DNA of 64,000 nt from Flavobacterium acetivorans (GCF_020911885.1 NZ_CP087132.1:2914001-2978000), one strand, 5' to 3'. Shown: positions 16,802 to 24,872, numbered from the stretch's first letter. Notes: generated from the sequence alone by a model not told the origin. A program made the numbers and translations.

Positions 16802-17218
16802 ATGAAAAACACTAAAAAAAGGTCAGATTGTCCCGTTAGTTCTTCCCTTGACATTTGGGGAGACAAGTGGTCGTTGCTAATTGTGAGAGATTTAATGTTC
16901 GCAAAACAATGCACTTATGGTGACTTTTTGAAATCAGACGAAAAAATTGCGACCAATATTTTGGCTTCACGACTTCAAACGCTTGAAGAAAACAAAATCA
17001 TTACAAAATCAGACCACCCAGAAAGTAAAGCGAAAGTTTTATACAAACTGACACAAAAAGGAATTGATTTATTGCCTTTAATGATTGAAATAAATTTGTG
17101 GGCGGAAAAGTATTATGACTTACCAGCCGACAGAAAAGCAATGTTGAAAGAAGTGAAAAAGGACAAAGAAAAATTTATTAAAACAGCAACCAAAGACTTG
17201 AAAAAAAGCAGCAGCTAA
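16802..17218 (+). CDS. HxlR-family transcriptional regulator
   Basis: This 138-residue winged-helix protein has CPVSSSLDIWGDKWSLLIVRD at its N terminus, the HxlR signature with the conserved redox- or electrophile-sensing cysteine position, and the recognition region ILASRLQTLEENKII. HxlR proteins respond to quinones, aldehydes or thiol stress and usually repress a divergent reductase. Here the SDR and quinone reductase are divergent. The gene ends within a few bases of attC-like site 10. Confidence 0.85.
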   Translation: MKNTKKRSDCPVSSSLDIWGDKWSLLIVRDLMFAKQCTYGDFLKSDEKIATNILASRLQTLEENKIITKSDHPESKAKVLYKLTQKGIDLLPLMIEINLWAEKYYDLPADRKAMLKEVKKDKEKFIKTATKDLKKSSS

Positions 17219-17309
17219 TAGCTAGAATTTCGTTGCGTGCGCAGCACGAACACCCGAGTCCCGATAATTATCGGGACGAACGGACGTAGTAATGAAATTC
17301 CTGTTGAAC
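17212..17309 (+). repeat. attC-like site 10 with enlarged loop
   Basis: CAGCTAAT (related to the start GTTAGCAGC at 14883), GAATTTC/GAAATTC and GTTGCGTGC/GCACGAAC arms, ending in GTTGAAC. About 40 bases are inserted after GCACGAAC, including the hairpin TCCCGATAATTATCGGGA. The loop expansion recalls the variable terminal structure of attC sites. Confidence 0.6.
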
Positions 17310-17416
17310 GGAACCGGAGGTTGTGAATGGTGAGAAGTGAGTTGTGAATGGTGAGTGGAATTTTCGGTTTACCCCCTTCCCTAAAGGGAGCCGAAAATTT
17401 AAGACGTGATTTCTTT

Positions 17417-17692
17417 TAAGCCGCCCTTATATTTTTAGACCAGAAAATCCGGGCAAGGATTTGAGCGTTGGCCGGCGGGAGTGACCCCCGAGTCGAGTGT
17501 GAAACACGAGCGCCTGGGGTCACGATAGGGAAATAGGCCTGAGATTTTCAGGACAAAAATATTCAGGCTTGATTTTTTGTTTCTTTTGCATCAAGGCAAA
17601 AGAAAAAGATTGGCTTCATTCCCTACTCGTTCTATTATTTATATCAAGCCATCCCTTATGGGTTTTACGATAAATGGGTTATAAGAATGTCA
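17417..17692. repeat. Long inter-cassette repeat, copy 3
   Basis: Same GC-rich hairpins as copy 1, but shortened after the GGGGTC arm; it continues to the CATCCCTTATGGG tail. Confidence 0.55.
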
Positions 17693-17717
17693 AGAGGATT
17701 TCGCATCCTCTTTTTTT
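17693..17717 (+). terminator. Intrinsic terminator before cassette leader
   Basis: AGAGGATTTCGCATCCTCT plus seven T; again A-T instead of C-G at the fifth stem pair. Confidence 0.7.
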
Positions 17718-17885
17718 ATGGTCTATAATCAGGTATTACTAGTGGTGAAACTACTGAAATGCGGATCTATGTAAGTACGAAAAGTCTGCGGTGAATAAAA
17801 AGTCCATTTGATGCTTTGTAGGAATAAAGTAATATGTTTTATTTTAAATAAAATATGTATCTTGTCATACCTATATACAAGTGAA
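17718..17885 (+). promoter_or_regulatory. Cassette leader type B, altered promoter
   Basis: Leader B whose -7 box has decayed to TATGTTTT at about 17833. It ends in CCTATATACAAGTG; a CCTCTTATAATTAGAG word at 17903-17920 looks like the remnant of an attC-like left end. Confidence 0.45.
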
Positions 17886-17956
17886 TGGCAACCAAAACGA
17901 CCTCTTATAATTAGAGCATATATTAATCTGCATATTTTCCGGAACTTTGTAGTGTT

Positions 17957-18769
17957 ATGGCAAAAATAAATGTACAAGACAGAGAAATTACTATTATTGC
18001 GTTTGAAGAACGAGATTATATTTCGCTTACGGATATGGCAAATGCCAAAGAAGGCGCAAGCCGAGCAGCTGATGTAATAAAAAATTGGATTAGAACCCGT
18101 TATACACTTGAATTTTTGGGGACTTGGGAGCAAATCAACAATCTCAATTTTAAAGTGGTGGAATTTGACCACTTTAAAATGCAGGCAGGTTTACCAAGTT
18201 TTGTATTGAGCGTTTCGGATTGGATTGAGAAAACAAATGCCATTGGAATAATCGTAAGAAAAGGTAAATATGGAGGAACGTATGCCCATAAAGATATTGC
18301 CTTTGAATTTGGTTCCGCTATAAGCGTTCCGTTTAAACTGTATTTGATAACCGAATTTCAACGACTAAAGGAAGAAGAACAAAGGCAATTAGGTTGGACA
18401 GCAAAACGAGAATTAGCTAAACTCAATTATCACATTCATACGGATGCCATTAAGCACAATTTGATACCGCAAGAACTTTCATCTGCACAGACATCAGTCA
18501 TTTATGCAAATGAAGCGGACGTACTGAATGTTGCACTATTTGGAATTACAGCCAAGCAATGGCGAGAAGTAAATCCCGATTTGAAAGGTAATATCCGTGA
18601 CTATGCGACAATCAACGAACTGATTTGTTTGTCAAATATGGAAAATCTAAACGCTGTTTTCATCAACGAAAAAATCCCACAAAAAGAACGATTGATAAAA
18701 CTGAATAAAATTGCAATCCAACAAATGGGTATATTGCAGGACGTTGAAAAACGGAAACTATTAAAATAA
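17957..18769 (+). CDS. KilA-N domain protein, copy 1
   Basis: This 270-residue protein has a KilA-N domain (DYISLTDMANAK, then KGKYGGTYAHKDIAFEF near residue 110) and a conserved C-terminal region containing ANEADVLNVALFG. KilA-N is a DNA-binding fold common in phages, large DNA viruses and bacterial mobile elements; the role here is unknown. A paralogue of the same length and layout lies at 20105-20920. The gene is followed by attC-like site 11, 130 bases after the stop. Confidence 0.8.
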   Translation: MAKINVQDREITIIAFEERDYISLTDMANAKEGASRAADVIKNWIRTRYTLEFLGTWEQINNLNFKVVEFDHFKMQAGLPSFVLSVSDWIEKTNAIGIIVRKGKYGGTYAHKDIAFEFGSAISVPFKLYLITEFQRLKEEEQRQLGWTAKRELAKLNYHIHTDAIKHNLIPQELSSAQTSVIYANEADVLNVALFGITAKQWREVNPDLKGNIRDYATINELICLSNMENLNAVFINEKIPQKERLIKLNKIAIQQMGILQDVEKRKLLK

Positions 18770-18898
18770 CAATAAGAATAGTCCATGCTTTTGGTAGCAC
18801 ATTTGCAATTCGCTCCAACCAACTGCACAAAGGCAAAATTGCAATAGACCCAACGCAGTACGAAAAGGAGAAAACCAAAGCGATAAAAAGAAGGGAGG

Positions 18899-18954
18899 TC
18901 TCATAACAGTTAGAGTTGCGTGCGCAGTACGAAAAATGACAGCTGCTGTTGAAG
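18899..18954 (+). repeat. attC-like hairpin site 11
   Basis: TCTCATAACAGTTAGAG, a shortened GTTGCGTGCGCAGTACGA stem, ending in GCTGCTGTTGAAG. No complementary cassette start was found upstream of the KilA-N gene. Confidence 0.5.
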
Positions 18955-19034
18955 GGAACTGGAAATCGTGAATGGTGAGAAGTGAATGGTGAGTGAAATT
19001 TTCGGTTTATCCCTTCCCTAAAGGGTGTCGAAAA

Positions 19035-19189
19035 TGAGGAAGTATGTCTTAAAATTACTTGAAAATCGCATTTGTTAGCGGGAAATTCCGGTGAGGTGTT
19101 GCCTTCTTAAAAATAAGAATAATCTTCTTTTTACAATGGTATTTTGTTATATTTGGTCGTAATACGACGGGGGCTATTTATAGACTGGC
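19035..19189 (+). promoter_or_regulatory. Cassette leader type A with promoter
   Basis: Leader A with -7 box TATATTTG at 19148-19155, ending in GACTGGC just before the cassette start GTTATAAGC at 19190. Confidence 0.6.
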
Positions 19190-19217
19190 GTTATAAGCAA
19201 TCATAAAAAAAGAAGAA

Positions 19218-19721
19218 ATGAATTGGGATACATTTTATTATTTAATTTTTGTTCCTATCATCATAATAAATACAATTATTTATTTCGCAAAAAATAATAA
19301 AAATCCAAATAAAAAAAATATAGTTCTTAAAAACTATGATTTTACGCAAAAATCTGAAGAGGATAAATTTGTTATTGAATCAGCATTCAACAAAAACCTT
19401 GAAAAATTAATGCAAATAACACCGCAAACAATTTATCATTTCAGAAAAATTAATGATGCCGAAGAAAAAGAACTCAAACTTGAATTCTTTTTTTACACTA
19501 ACAAGGCAAAAAAAGCAGAAAAGCTTGTAGCAGAATTAAAAAAAATAAATTATACTGTAAAACAAAGTGTTAGTGAGAAAGATAATAAGATATTTATTAT
19601 TACTGGCTGGACAACAAAAATAAAAATGAGTGATGAAATTGTAAAAAAATGGACAAACCAAATGTGCATACTTGGTTATAATTTTGACTGTGAATTTGAT
19701 TTTTTAGAAACTACTAAATAA
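19218..19721 (+). CDS. Membrane-anchored RraB-like protein
   Basis: This 167-residue protein has one N-terminal membrane segment (about residues 5-23) and a soluble C-terminal domain. Its LEFFFYTNKAKKAEKL, FIITGWTTKIKMSDE and NFDCEFDFLE motifs match the ribonuclease E inhibitor RraB fold (DUF1260). RraB of enterobacteria binds RNase E. Bacteroidota RNases differ, so the partner is unknown, and the membrane anchor is not part of classical RraB. It is the only gene of a cassette with perfect 9-base terminal complementarity. Confidence 0.65.
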   Translation: MNWDTFYYLIFVPIIIINTIIYFAKNNKNPNKKNIVLKNYDFTQKSEEDKFVIESAFNKNLEKLMQITPQTIYHFRKINDAEEKELKLEFFFYTNKAKKAEKLVAELKKINYTVKQSVSEKDNKIFIITGWTTKIKMSDEIVKKWTNQMCILGYNFDCEFDFLETTK

Positions 19722-19754
19722 AGTACAAAATAACAAAGAATGTAGAAAACGGCA

Positions 19755-19898
19755 GCTTATAACAGTTAGACTTTCGTTGCGTGTGCAGCACTAACACCCG
19801 AGTCCCGATAGAGTTATCGGGACGAACGGACGTAGTAATGAAATGAAATTCACGGCCTCCAAAACAAAATAAAAACCAGCCGTAAAACTGTGTTGAAT
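19755..19898 (+). repeat. attC-like site 12 with very long loop
   Basis: GCTTATAAC is the exact complement of the cassette start GTTATAAGC at 19190. After the usual CTTTCGTTGCGTG arm the loop holds a CCCGATAGAGTTATCGGG hairpin and an ACGGC/GCCGT segment like that in site 4. It ends in GTGTTGAAT. At about 144 bases it is the longest site here. Confidence 0.6.
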
Positions 19899-19919
19899 GG
19901 AACCGAGATAGTTACAAAA

Positions 19920-20104
19920 AAAATTAATTGTAGTTTAAATCATTATATATTTACTTGCTAACTTCAGGAAAACGGTAATTATTTCGAAGTATGATTTTAA
20001 TATAAAACCATTTTCCTGAGATTAAGAAAATTGTTCAGAAAAACAACAATTTTTAATCCCATCGAATTCGATGGATTTAGAAAGCTAAAATTAAAAGAGT
20101 AAGT
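19920..20104. promoter_or_regulatory. Leader C fragment before second KilA-N gene
   Basis: Contains AATTGTAGTTTAAATCATTA and a TATATTTAC box near 19950, then diverges from the other C leaders before GTT is reached. Nothing else recognised. Confidence 0.4.
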
Positions 20105-20920
20105 ATGGCTAAGAATAAAAAAATAAATGTACAGGGAAAAGAAATTACAATAATTCAGTCTAACAGTCTGGATTTTATTTCTATAACTGATATGTTAAAA
20201 GCAAAAGATGGTGACTTCTTCATTTCTGATTGGTTAAGAAACAGAAATACTATTGAATATTTGGGAATTTGGGAACGAATCCATAATCCGGATTTTAATT
20301 ATGGCGAATTTGCCATAATTAAAAGTCAGGCAGGATTAAACAACTATAAACTCAGCGTGAAAGAATGGGTTGAAAAAACAAATGCTATTGGTATCAAAGC
20401 TACATCAGGCAGATATGGTGGAACTTATGCCCATCAGGATATTGCTTTTGAATTTGGAATGTGGATTAGTGCCGAATTTAAAATTTATTTAGTTAAAGAA
20501 TTCCAACGTCTTAAAGAAGAAGAAAGTAATACCAAAAAACTCGAATGGAATTTGCAAAGAACCATTTCCAAAATTAATTATAGAATTCATACCGACGCCA
20601 TTAAAGAAAACTTGATTCCAGAAACAATTGCACCGGCTCAGAGAAATTTTGTCTATGCTGACGAAGCCGATGTCTTGAATACTGCTTTGTTTGGAAAAAC
20701 GGCTAAGCAATGGCGTGAAGTAAATCCATTACAAAAAGGAAATATCAGAGACGAAGCTTCCATCGAACAATTGGTGGTTCTGTCTAATCTCGAAAGCATC
20801 AATGCCATGCTAATTCAACAAGGGATTAGCCAACCCGAAAGATTACAAAAATTAAATTCCCTTGCTATTAGCCAAATGAAATCATTATTCAGCAGCAATT
20901 CTTTAAACAAACTCAAGTAA
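20105..20920 (+). CDS. KilA-N domain protein, copy 2
   Basis: This 271-residue paralogue of the protein at 17957-18769 is collinear throughout: LDFISITDMLKAKDG, GRYGGTYAHQDIAFEF and YADEADVLNTALFGKTAKQW correspond to the same segments in copy 1. Its probable role is DNA binding, with unknown target. Unlike copy 1 it has no attC-like hairpin behind it and only part of leader C in front. It may have lost its ends or never been a cassette. Confidence 0.8.
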   Translation: MAKNKKINVQGKEITIIQSNSLDFISITDMLKAKDGDFFISDWLRNRNTIEYLGIWERIHNPDFNYGEFAIIKSQAGLNNYKLSVKEWVEKTNAIGIKATSGRYGGTYAHQDIAFEFGMWISAEFKIYLVKEFQRLKEEESNTKKLEWNLQRTISKINYRIHTDAIKENLIPETIAPAQRNFVYADEADVLNTALFGKTAKQWREVNPLQKGNIRDEASIEQLVVLSNLESINAMLIQQGISQPERLQKLNSLAISQMKSLFSSNSLNKLK

Positions 20921-20994
20921 ATGCAAACCATCAGCGACTATATGCCATCGGAGGTCGGTTTTAGGGTGTTTCCATCACGAATGCCTATCAAAAA

Positions 20995-21095
20995 GAGGAA
21001 TAATTGTTGTTTTAAATACCTTATATTTACTTTCTAATTAACAAAAATCAGTTCGTTTAGAGGTTTTTAGTCCGATAGCTATCGGACTTACTGAT
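20995..21095 (+). promoter_or_regulatory. Cassette leader type C
   Basis: AATTGTTGTTTTAAATAC, a TATATTTAC-like box, ATCAGTTCGTTTAGAGG, and a TCCGATAGCTATCGGA hairpin insertion at 21071-21086, directly before the cassette start at 21096. Confidence 0.5.
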
Positions 21096-21128
21096 GTTAG
21101 CGGATACCAGTTGAAAAATAAAATACTT

Positions 21129-21779
21129 ATGAAAGAAGAATTTATAACATTTGAAAAATTTAATGACCAAAATTCAGCAAAAGAATTAGGCGAATTAATA
21201 GCTGAACAAAACATTGAATTTTTGTTAGAAGACAATTCTTTGAGTTTCGACCCAACTTTTGCTAACAATGGTTTTGGAAAAGAATATTGCATAAAACTCA
21301 AAAAAAGGGATTTTGAAAAAGCCAACAAAATTTTAACTGATAAAGCTGTTAAAGAAATTAATGATATTGATAAAGATTATTATTTGTTGAGTTTTTCTGA
21401 CTACGAATTAATTGACGTAGTTTCAAAGAGCGATGAATGGAATAAATTTGACGTTTCACTTGCTAAAAAATTGCTTAAAGAAAGAGGCAAAGAAATTACA
21501 TCCGAAGAAATCGAAAAAATTAAACAACAACGAATTGTAGAATTATCAAAACCTGAAGAAGGCCAAAAAAATTATATAATTTTAGGATATATAACTGCAT
21601 TTTTGGGCGGATTATTGGGGATTTTTATCGGTTGGCATTTACTAACTTATAAAAAAACGTTACCAAATGGAAACCGAATTTATGCTTATTCAGAAAATGA
21701 CAGAAAACAGGGAAATCGAATTTTAATAATTGGCGCAATATTTCTTGTATTTTGGCTGACAATTAAAATTCTGAATTAA
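21129..21779 (+). CDS. DUF2007-type membrane protein
   Basis: About 216 residues from the ATG at 21129. The N-terminal part (FEKFNDQNSAKELGELIAE, then YCIKLKKRDFEKANKIL) resembles the DUF2007 'putative signal transducing' fold, a small PII-like domain. Two membrane segments follow near residues 150-170 and 195-213. Function is unknown. It is the single gene of a cassette with the best-defined ends in the window: GTTAGCGGATACC at 21096 and GGCATCCGCTAAC at 21792. Confidence 0.65.
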   Translation: MKEEFITFEKFNDQNSAKELGELIAEQNIEFLLEDNSLSFDPTFANNGFGKEYCIKLKKRDFEKANKILTDKAVKEINDIDKDYYLLSFSDYELIDVVSKSDEWNKFDVSLAKKLLKERGKEITSEEIEKIKQQRIVELSKPEEGQKNYIILGYITAFLGGLLGIFIGWHLLTYKKTLPNGNRIYAYSENDRKQGNRILIIGAIFLVFWLTIKILN

Positions 21780-21791
21780 ACCGCATATTCT

Positions 21792-21867
21792 GGCATCCGC
21801 TAACAGCTAAGCTTCGTTGCGTGCGAAGCACGAACGATGATCCCGATAATTATCGGGAGTGTTGAAC
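21792..21867 (+). repeat. attC-like hairpin site 13
   Basis: GGCATCCGCTAAC pairs with GTTAGCGGATACC at 21096 over 12 of 13 bases. Then AGCTAAGCTTCGTTGCGTGC, a TCCCGATAATTATCGGGA hairpin as loop, and GTTGAAC at 21861. Confidence 0.7.
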
Positions 21868-21954
21868 GGAACCAGAGCTGGTGAATCGTGAAAAGTGATT
21901 GGCATTTTCGGTTTACCCCGTCCCTAAAGGAAGCCAAAAATTTAGAGCGTAATT

Positions 21955-22403
21955 ACTTTTAAGGCGCCCTTATAGTTGCCAGACTAGAAAATCCGGGTAA
22001 GGATTTGAGCGTTGGCCGGCGGGAGTGCCCCCCGAGTCGAGTGTGAAACACGAGCGGCTGGGGTCGCGATAGGAAAACCGAAACGCAGTGAGGTTCATCG
22101 AACACCAATAACAATAAGGGATTAGTGAGATAAATACGTCCGAGATTTTCGGCCCCGATGGCGATCGGGAGCAACTATTCAGGCTTGAAATCGAAGATTC
22201 ACGAAATCAAAAATTTAAATATTAACCTGAGTATTTTTTTGTTACTTTTTTCATCAAGACAAATCAAAGATTCAGTGAGCACCGCTAAAAAAACAAAAAT
22301 TAAGCGAGCTAAAAAAGTAAAAGATTGGAATCATCCCCTACTCGTTCTATTATATCAAACCATCCCTTATGGGTTTTACGATAAATGAGTAAGAAGAATT
22401 TCA
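21955..22403. repeat. Long inter-cassette repeat, copy 4
   Basis: Includes the full multi-hairpin unit and a longer 3' part with internal insertions around 22150-22330. It ends in CATCCCTTATGGG. Confidence 0.6.
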
Positions 22404-22430
22404 AGAGGCCATTGCGCCTCTTTTTTTTGA
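22404..22430 (+). terminator. Intrinsic terminator
   Basis: AGAGGCCATTGCGCCTCT plus eight T. Confidence 0.7.
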
Positions 22431-22707
22431 AGTAGTTTTTCAGTTGGTTTTAATGTGTTTTTCCTTCACTTTCGGGTATAAGTACCCTTACCCATAAAGT
22501 TAGTTTTCACAGGGATTGGTGTTTTGGCTACTGCCAAGATACCAAGCAGGCGGACCGTGCTGGTCGAAAACTGCTATTCGGCCTAAATCATTTTGTTAAT
22601 TTAAATTATGTATTCACTTATATTGCAAATAATTATTTACTAAATTTGAAAAAACATCATTTACTCTAGAAGAGTAATAACCAAATTAGTACTAATTTTA
22701 AAGCTCA
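22431..22707. other. Spacer before kinase gene
   Basis: The first 55 bases repeat those at 11806-11862. The rest shows no leader A, B or C and no gene. The kinase gene may therefore not be a cassette, or may have lost its leader. Confidence 0.4.
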
Positions 22708-23796
22708 ATGAAAATAAAAGAAAATCCAAATTCAGATACAGCATATCATTTTGACAATTTTTTTAATATCTCAGCTGATCTGATTTGTATTGCCGGATTT
22801 GATGGTTATTTTAAGAGAATAAATGCGGCTGTATCGCAATTATTAGGGTATTCAGATGAAGAATTGTATGCTAGTCCTATAAATACATTCGTTTATGCTC
22901 CAGATCTTAAAATCACAATCGAAACGAGAGAACAAGTATATAAAAATAAACCGCTGTTAAATTTTGAAAACAGATACTTAACTAAAACGGGAGAGATTGT
23001 ATGGTTATCTTGGACATCGATGCCTGTTGAAGATGAAAAATTAGTATATGCAATTGCTAAAAATATTACCCATAAAAAACAAATTGAAGATGAGCGAAAT
23101 ATACTCCTAGCAAATCTAACCAAAATAAATAAAGACCTCAAGCACTTATCTTATACGACTTCGCATGACTTAAAATCACCTGTAAATAATTTGCTATCCA
23201 TATTTAATCTTATTGATAGTACTAAAATTAATGATAAAGAAACACTTGAATTTTTAGCTGTACTAAAAACAACGACAGAGCGTTTAAGTCAAACTTTAAA
23301 AAAATCTGTAGCCGAATTAATTCACAAAGACGAGTTAAATGCTTCTATTGAACCATTAAGTTTAAACGAGAATTTAAATGAAGTAGTACTTTCTATAAAC
23401 TCCTTAATAATAAATTCAAGAATTAAAATCACCATTGATTTTGACGTAGTTCCTACTATTAATTTCAATAAGGAATACTTGAAAAGTATATTCTTGAACT
23501 TAATTACAAATTCAATTAAATATTCAAAACCAAACACTTACCCTTCTATTTCTATTACTTCTAAACGAACAAATGGAAAAAATCAATTAATCTATTCTGA
23601 TAATGGACTGGGTTTTGATATGGATAATGTGCGAGATAAAATATTTGGTCTACACCAAAAGTTTAACAATCATATTGATAGCAGTGGAGTAGGACTTTAT
23701 TTAATTTACAATCACATCACTAATTTAGGTGGTCGTATTGAAGTGAAAAGTCAAATAAATGAGGGTGCAGAATTCACAATAACTTTTAAGGACTAA
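22708..23796 (+). CDS. PAS-domain sensor histidine kinase (soluble)
   Basis: This 362-residue protein has one PAS domain (about 15-130, with GFDGYFKRINAAVSQLLGY) and a HisKA/HATPase core: the phosphoacceptor histidine in YTTSHDLKSPVNN, the N box NLITNSIKYSKP, and the GVGLYLIYNHI glycine box. No membrane segment is seen, so it senses a cytoplasmic signal. No response regulator is adjacent. It lies within the array but without recognisable cassette ends. Confidence 0.8.
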   Translation: MKIKENPNSDTAYHFDNFFNISADLICIAGFDGYFKRINAAVSQLLGYSDEELYASPINTFVYAPDLKITIETREQVYKNKPLLNFENRYLTKTGEIVWLSWTSMPVEDEKLVYAIAKNITHKKQIEDERNILLANLTKINKDLKHLSYTTSHDLKSPVNNLLSIFNLIDSTKINDKETLEFLAVLKTTTERLSQTLKKSVAELIHKDELNASIEPLSLNENLNEVVLSINSLIINSRIKITIDFDVVPTINFNKEYLKSIFLNLITNSIKYSKPNTYPSISITSKRTNGKNQLIYSDNGLGFDMDNVRDKIFGLHQKFNNHIDSSGVGLYLIYNHITNLGGRIEVKSQINEGAEFTITFKD

Positions 23797-24027
23797 AAAA
23801 CAAAACAACTTCAAAAAAAGTTGATTAAATTCCCGCTGATACTAATTATTATGTATTGAATTAATTGTGAAAGTGCAACTGATTTGTATCTAAAAAAACG
23901 GTGGTGCGGATTTTCAATCCGTGCCCGCAAACAAATTCAATTAAGAAAATAATCCTAATGATACGGAATTGTATTCCCTCGATTCACCGCGGCGGAAAAC
24001 GGAACCGGAGGTAGTCTTGAAAGAGAA
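23797..24027. other. Spacer with small hairpin
   Basis: Holds a GCGGATT/AATCCGT hairpin near 23906-23924, and around 23995 a GGAACCGGAG word like the one that follows intact attC-like sites. No gene seen. Confidence 0.4.
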
Positions 24028-24107
24028 ATAATTGTAGTTTAAATCAGCTATATTTACTTTATAATTAACAAAAATCAGTTCGTTTAGAGTTTTTTAGACG
24101 TACTGAC
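24028..24107 (+). promoter_or_regulatory. Cassette leader type C
   Basis: AATTGTAGTTTAAATCAGC, TATATTTAC, ATCAGTTCGTTTAGAG and GACGTACTGAC before the cassette start at 24108. Confidence 0.55.
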
Positions 24108-24200
24108 GTTATGGGCATTTTTACCGAAACCAAGGAAATAACGCATTTTGAGTAATTTCTATCCTAAAAAAATACTCTAAAAGAAGAAATTTAAACAAAA

Positions 24201-24719
24201 ATGAGAAAATATATATTCTATTCATTCATTACAATAACTATAATATTTATTCTGATTCCATTCGTTTTCCTTGAAATATATGAACTAGGTTATTCTATGA
24301 AAAAAGTGTTTGATAACATAATGATATTTGGAATTTTATCATTTATCATTTCATTATTTTTTCACGAAAGTATTTTTCGCCCTACAGAAGCAAAAAACAA
24401 AATATTCTATATTTTTATAAAAGGATTTAAAATATTATTTGGGACATTTTTTTCATTTATATTTATATGTGGAATAATTTCTGGTTTGTTGTTAAGCATT
24501 AACTCATACGTTGGAAAGCAAGAAATTATAAATTTAAAAAGTAAAATTATAAGTACAAATGAAACAACCTCAAAAAACGGGTTAAAGCATTATTACATTA
24601 CTGTCGAAATCCCAAACGAAAAACGTGATGTAGAACTTAAAGTTAAACGACAATATCTGAAAGGAGAAACGTTTGAAGGACAGATATACAAAGGAAGTCT
24701 AAAAATGTACTATAAATAA
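24201..24719 (+). CDS. Hypothetical membrane protein
   Basis: This 172-residue protein has three predicted membrane segments in the first 110 residues (near 8-27, 43-58 and 78-100) and a soluble C-terminal tail of about 65 residues (KNGLKHYYITVEIPNEKRDV). No family is recognised. It is the only gene of the last cassette of the array, with ends GTTATGGGCATTTTT (24108) and AAAAACTGCCCATAAT (24718); its stop codon TAA overlaps the start of the site. Confidence 0.65.
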   Translation: MRKYIFYSFITITIIFILIPFVFLEIYELGYSMKKVFDNIMIFGILSFIISLFFHESIFRPTEAKNKIFYIFIKGFKILFGTFFSFIFICGIISGLLLSINSYVGKQEIINLKSKIISTNETTSKNGLKHYYITVEIPNEKRDVELKVKRQYLKGETFEGQIYKGSLKMYYK

Positions 24720-24795
24720 AAACTGCCCATAATGAGTAGACGGCTCCGCCAGAACCTGACGGAGTGAGCCTCTCTCGCATCCCCTACTCGTTCTA
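24718..24795 (+). repeat. attC-like site 14, second hairpin family
   Basis: AAAAACTGCCCATAAT pairs with the start GTTATGGGCATTTTT at 24108 over 14 positions. The inner stem is GGCTCCGCCAG / CTGACGGAGTGAGCC, and GAGTAG/CTACTC closes it before GTT. It is the same type as site 8. Confidence 0.65.
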
Positions 24796-24824
24796 ATATG
24801 TATGTCAAGCCATCCTCCTATACT

Positions 24825-24872
24825 CGAAAAACGCATTTGTTGGCGGGAAATTCCGGTGAGCTGTTGCATGTG
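24825..24872. repeat. Truncated leader A
   Basis: CGCATTTGTTGGCGGGAAAT and GGTGAGCTGTTGCA of leader A are present, then the sequence switches to the IS relic, so the promoter part is lost. Confidence 0.5.

Larger units (their letters stand above)
1..24795 (+). mobile_element. Integron-like gene cassette array without integrase
   Basis: This region is a run of small gene modules in one main orientation. Many modules open with GTT plus a module-specific word, and the complement of that word lies at the end of the same module, fused to a conserved hairpin that closes with GTTGAAC. Good pairs are 4468/5051, 10307/11663, 12308/12916, 13151/14301, 19190/19755, 21096/21792 and 24108/24718. This is the relation between R' and R'' in integron cassettes. 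No tyrosine recombinase is present, so it would be a cluster of attC sites lacking an integrase. Unlike classic arrays, long shared leaders with terminator and promoter lie between hairpin and next cassette. The array continues past the left window edge. Confidence 0.6.

Noticed and set aside
22158-22388. 76-residue plus-strand reading frame
   Set aside because: It lies fully inside the inter-cassette repeat and contains repeat-specific hairpins; it has no counterpart in the other copies.
1162-24795. Cassette ends as the terminal inverted repeats of one transposon family
   Set aside because: The end words differ from module to module and match only within a module; one element family would show the same ends everywhere. 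No target duplications are seen.
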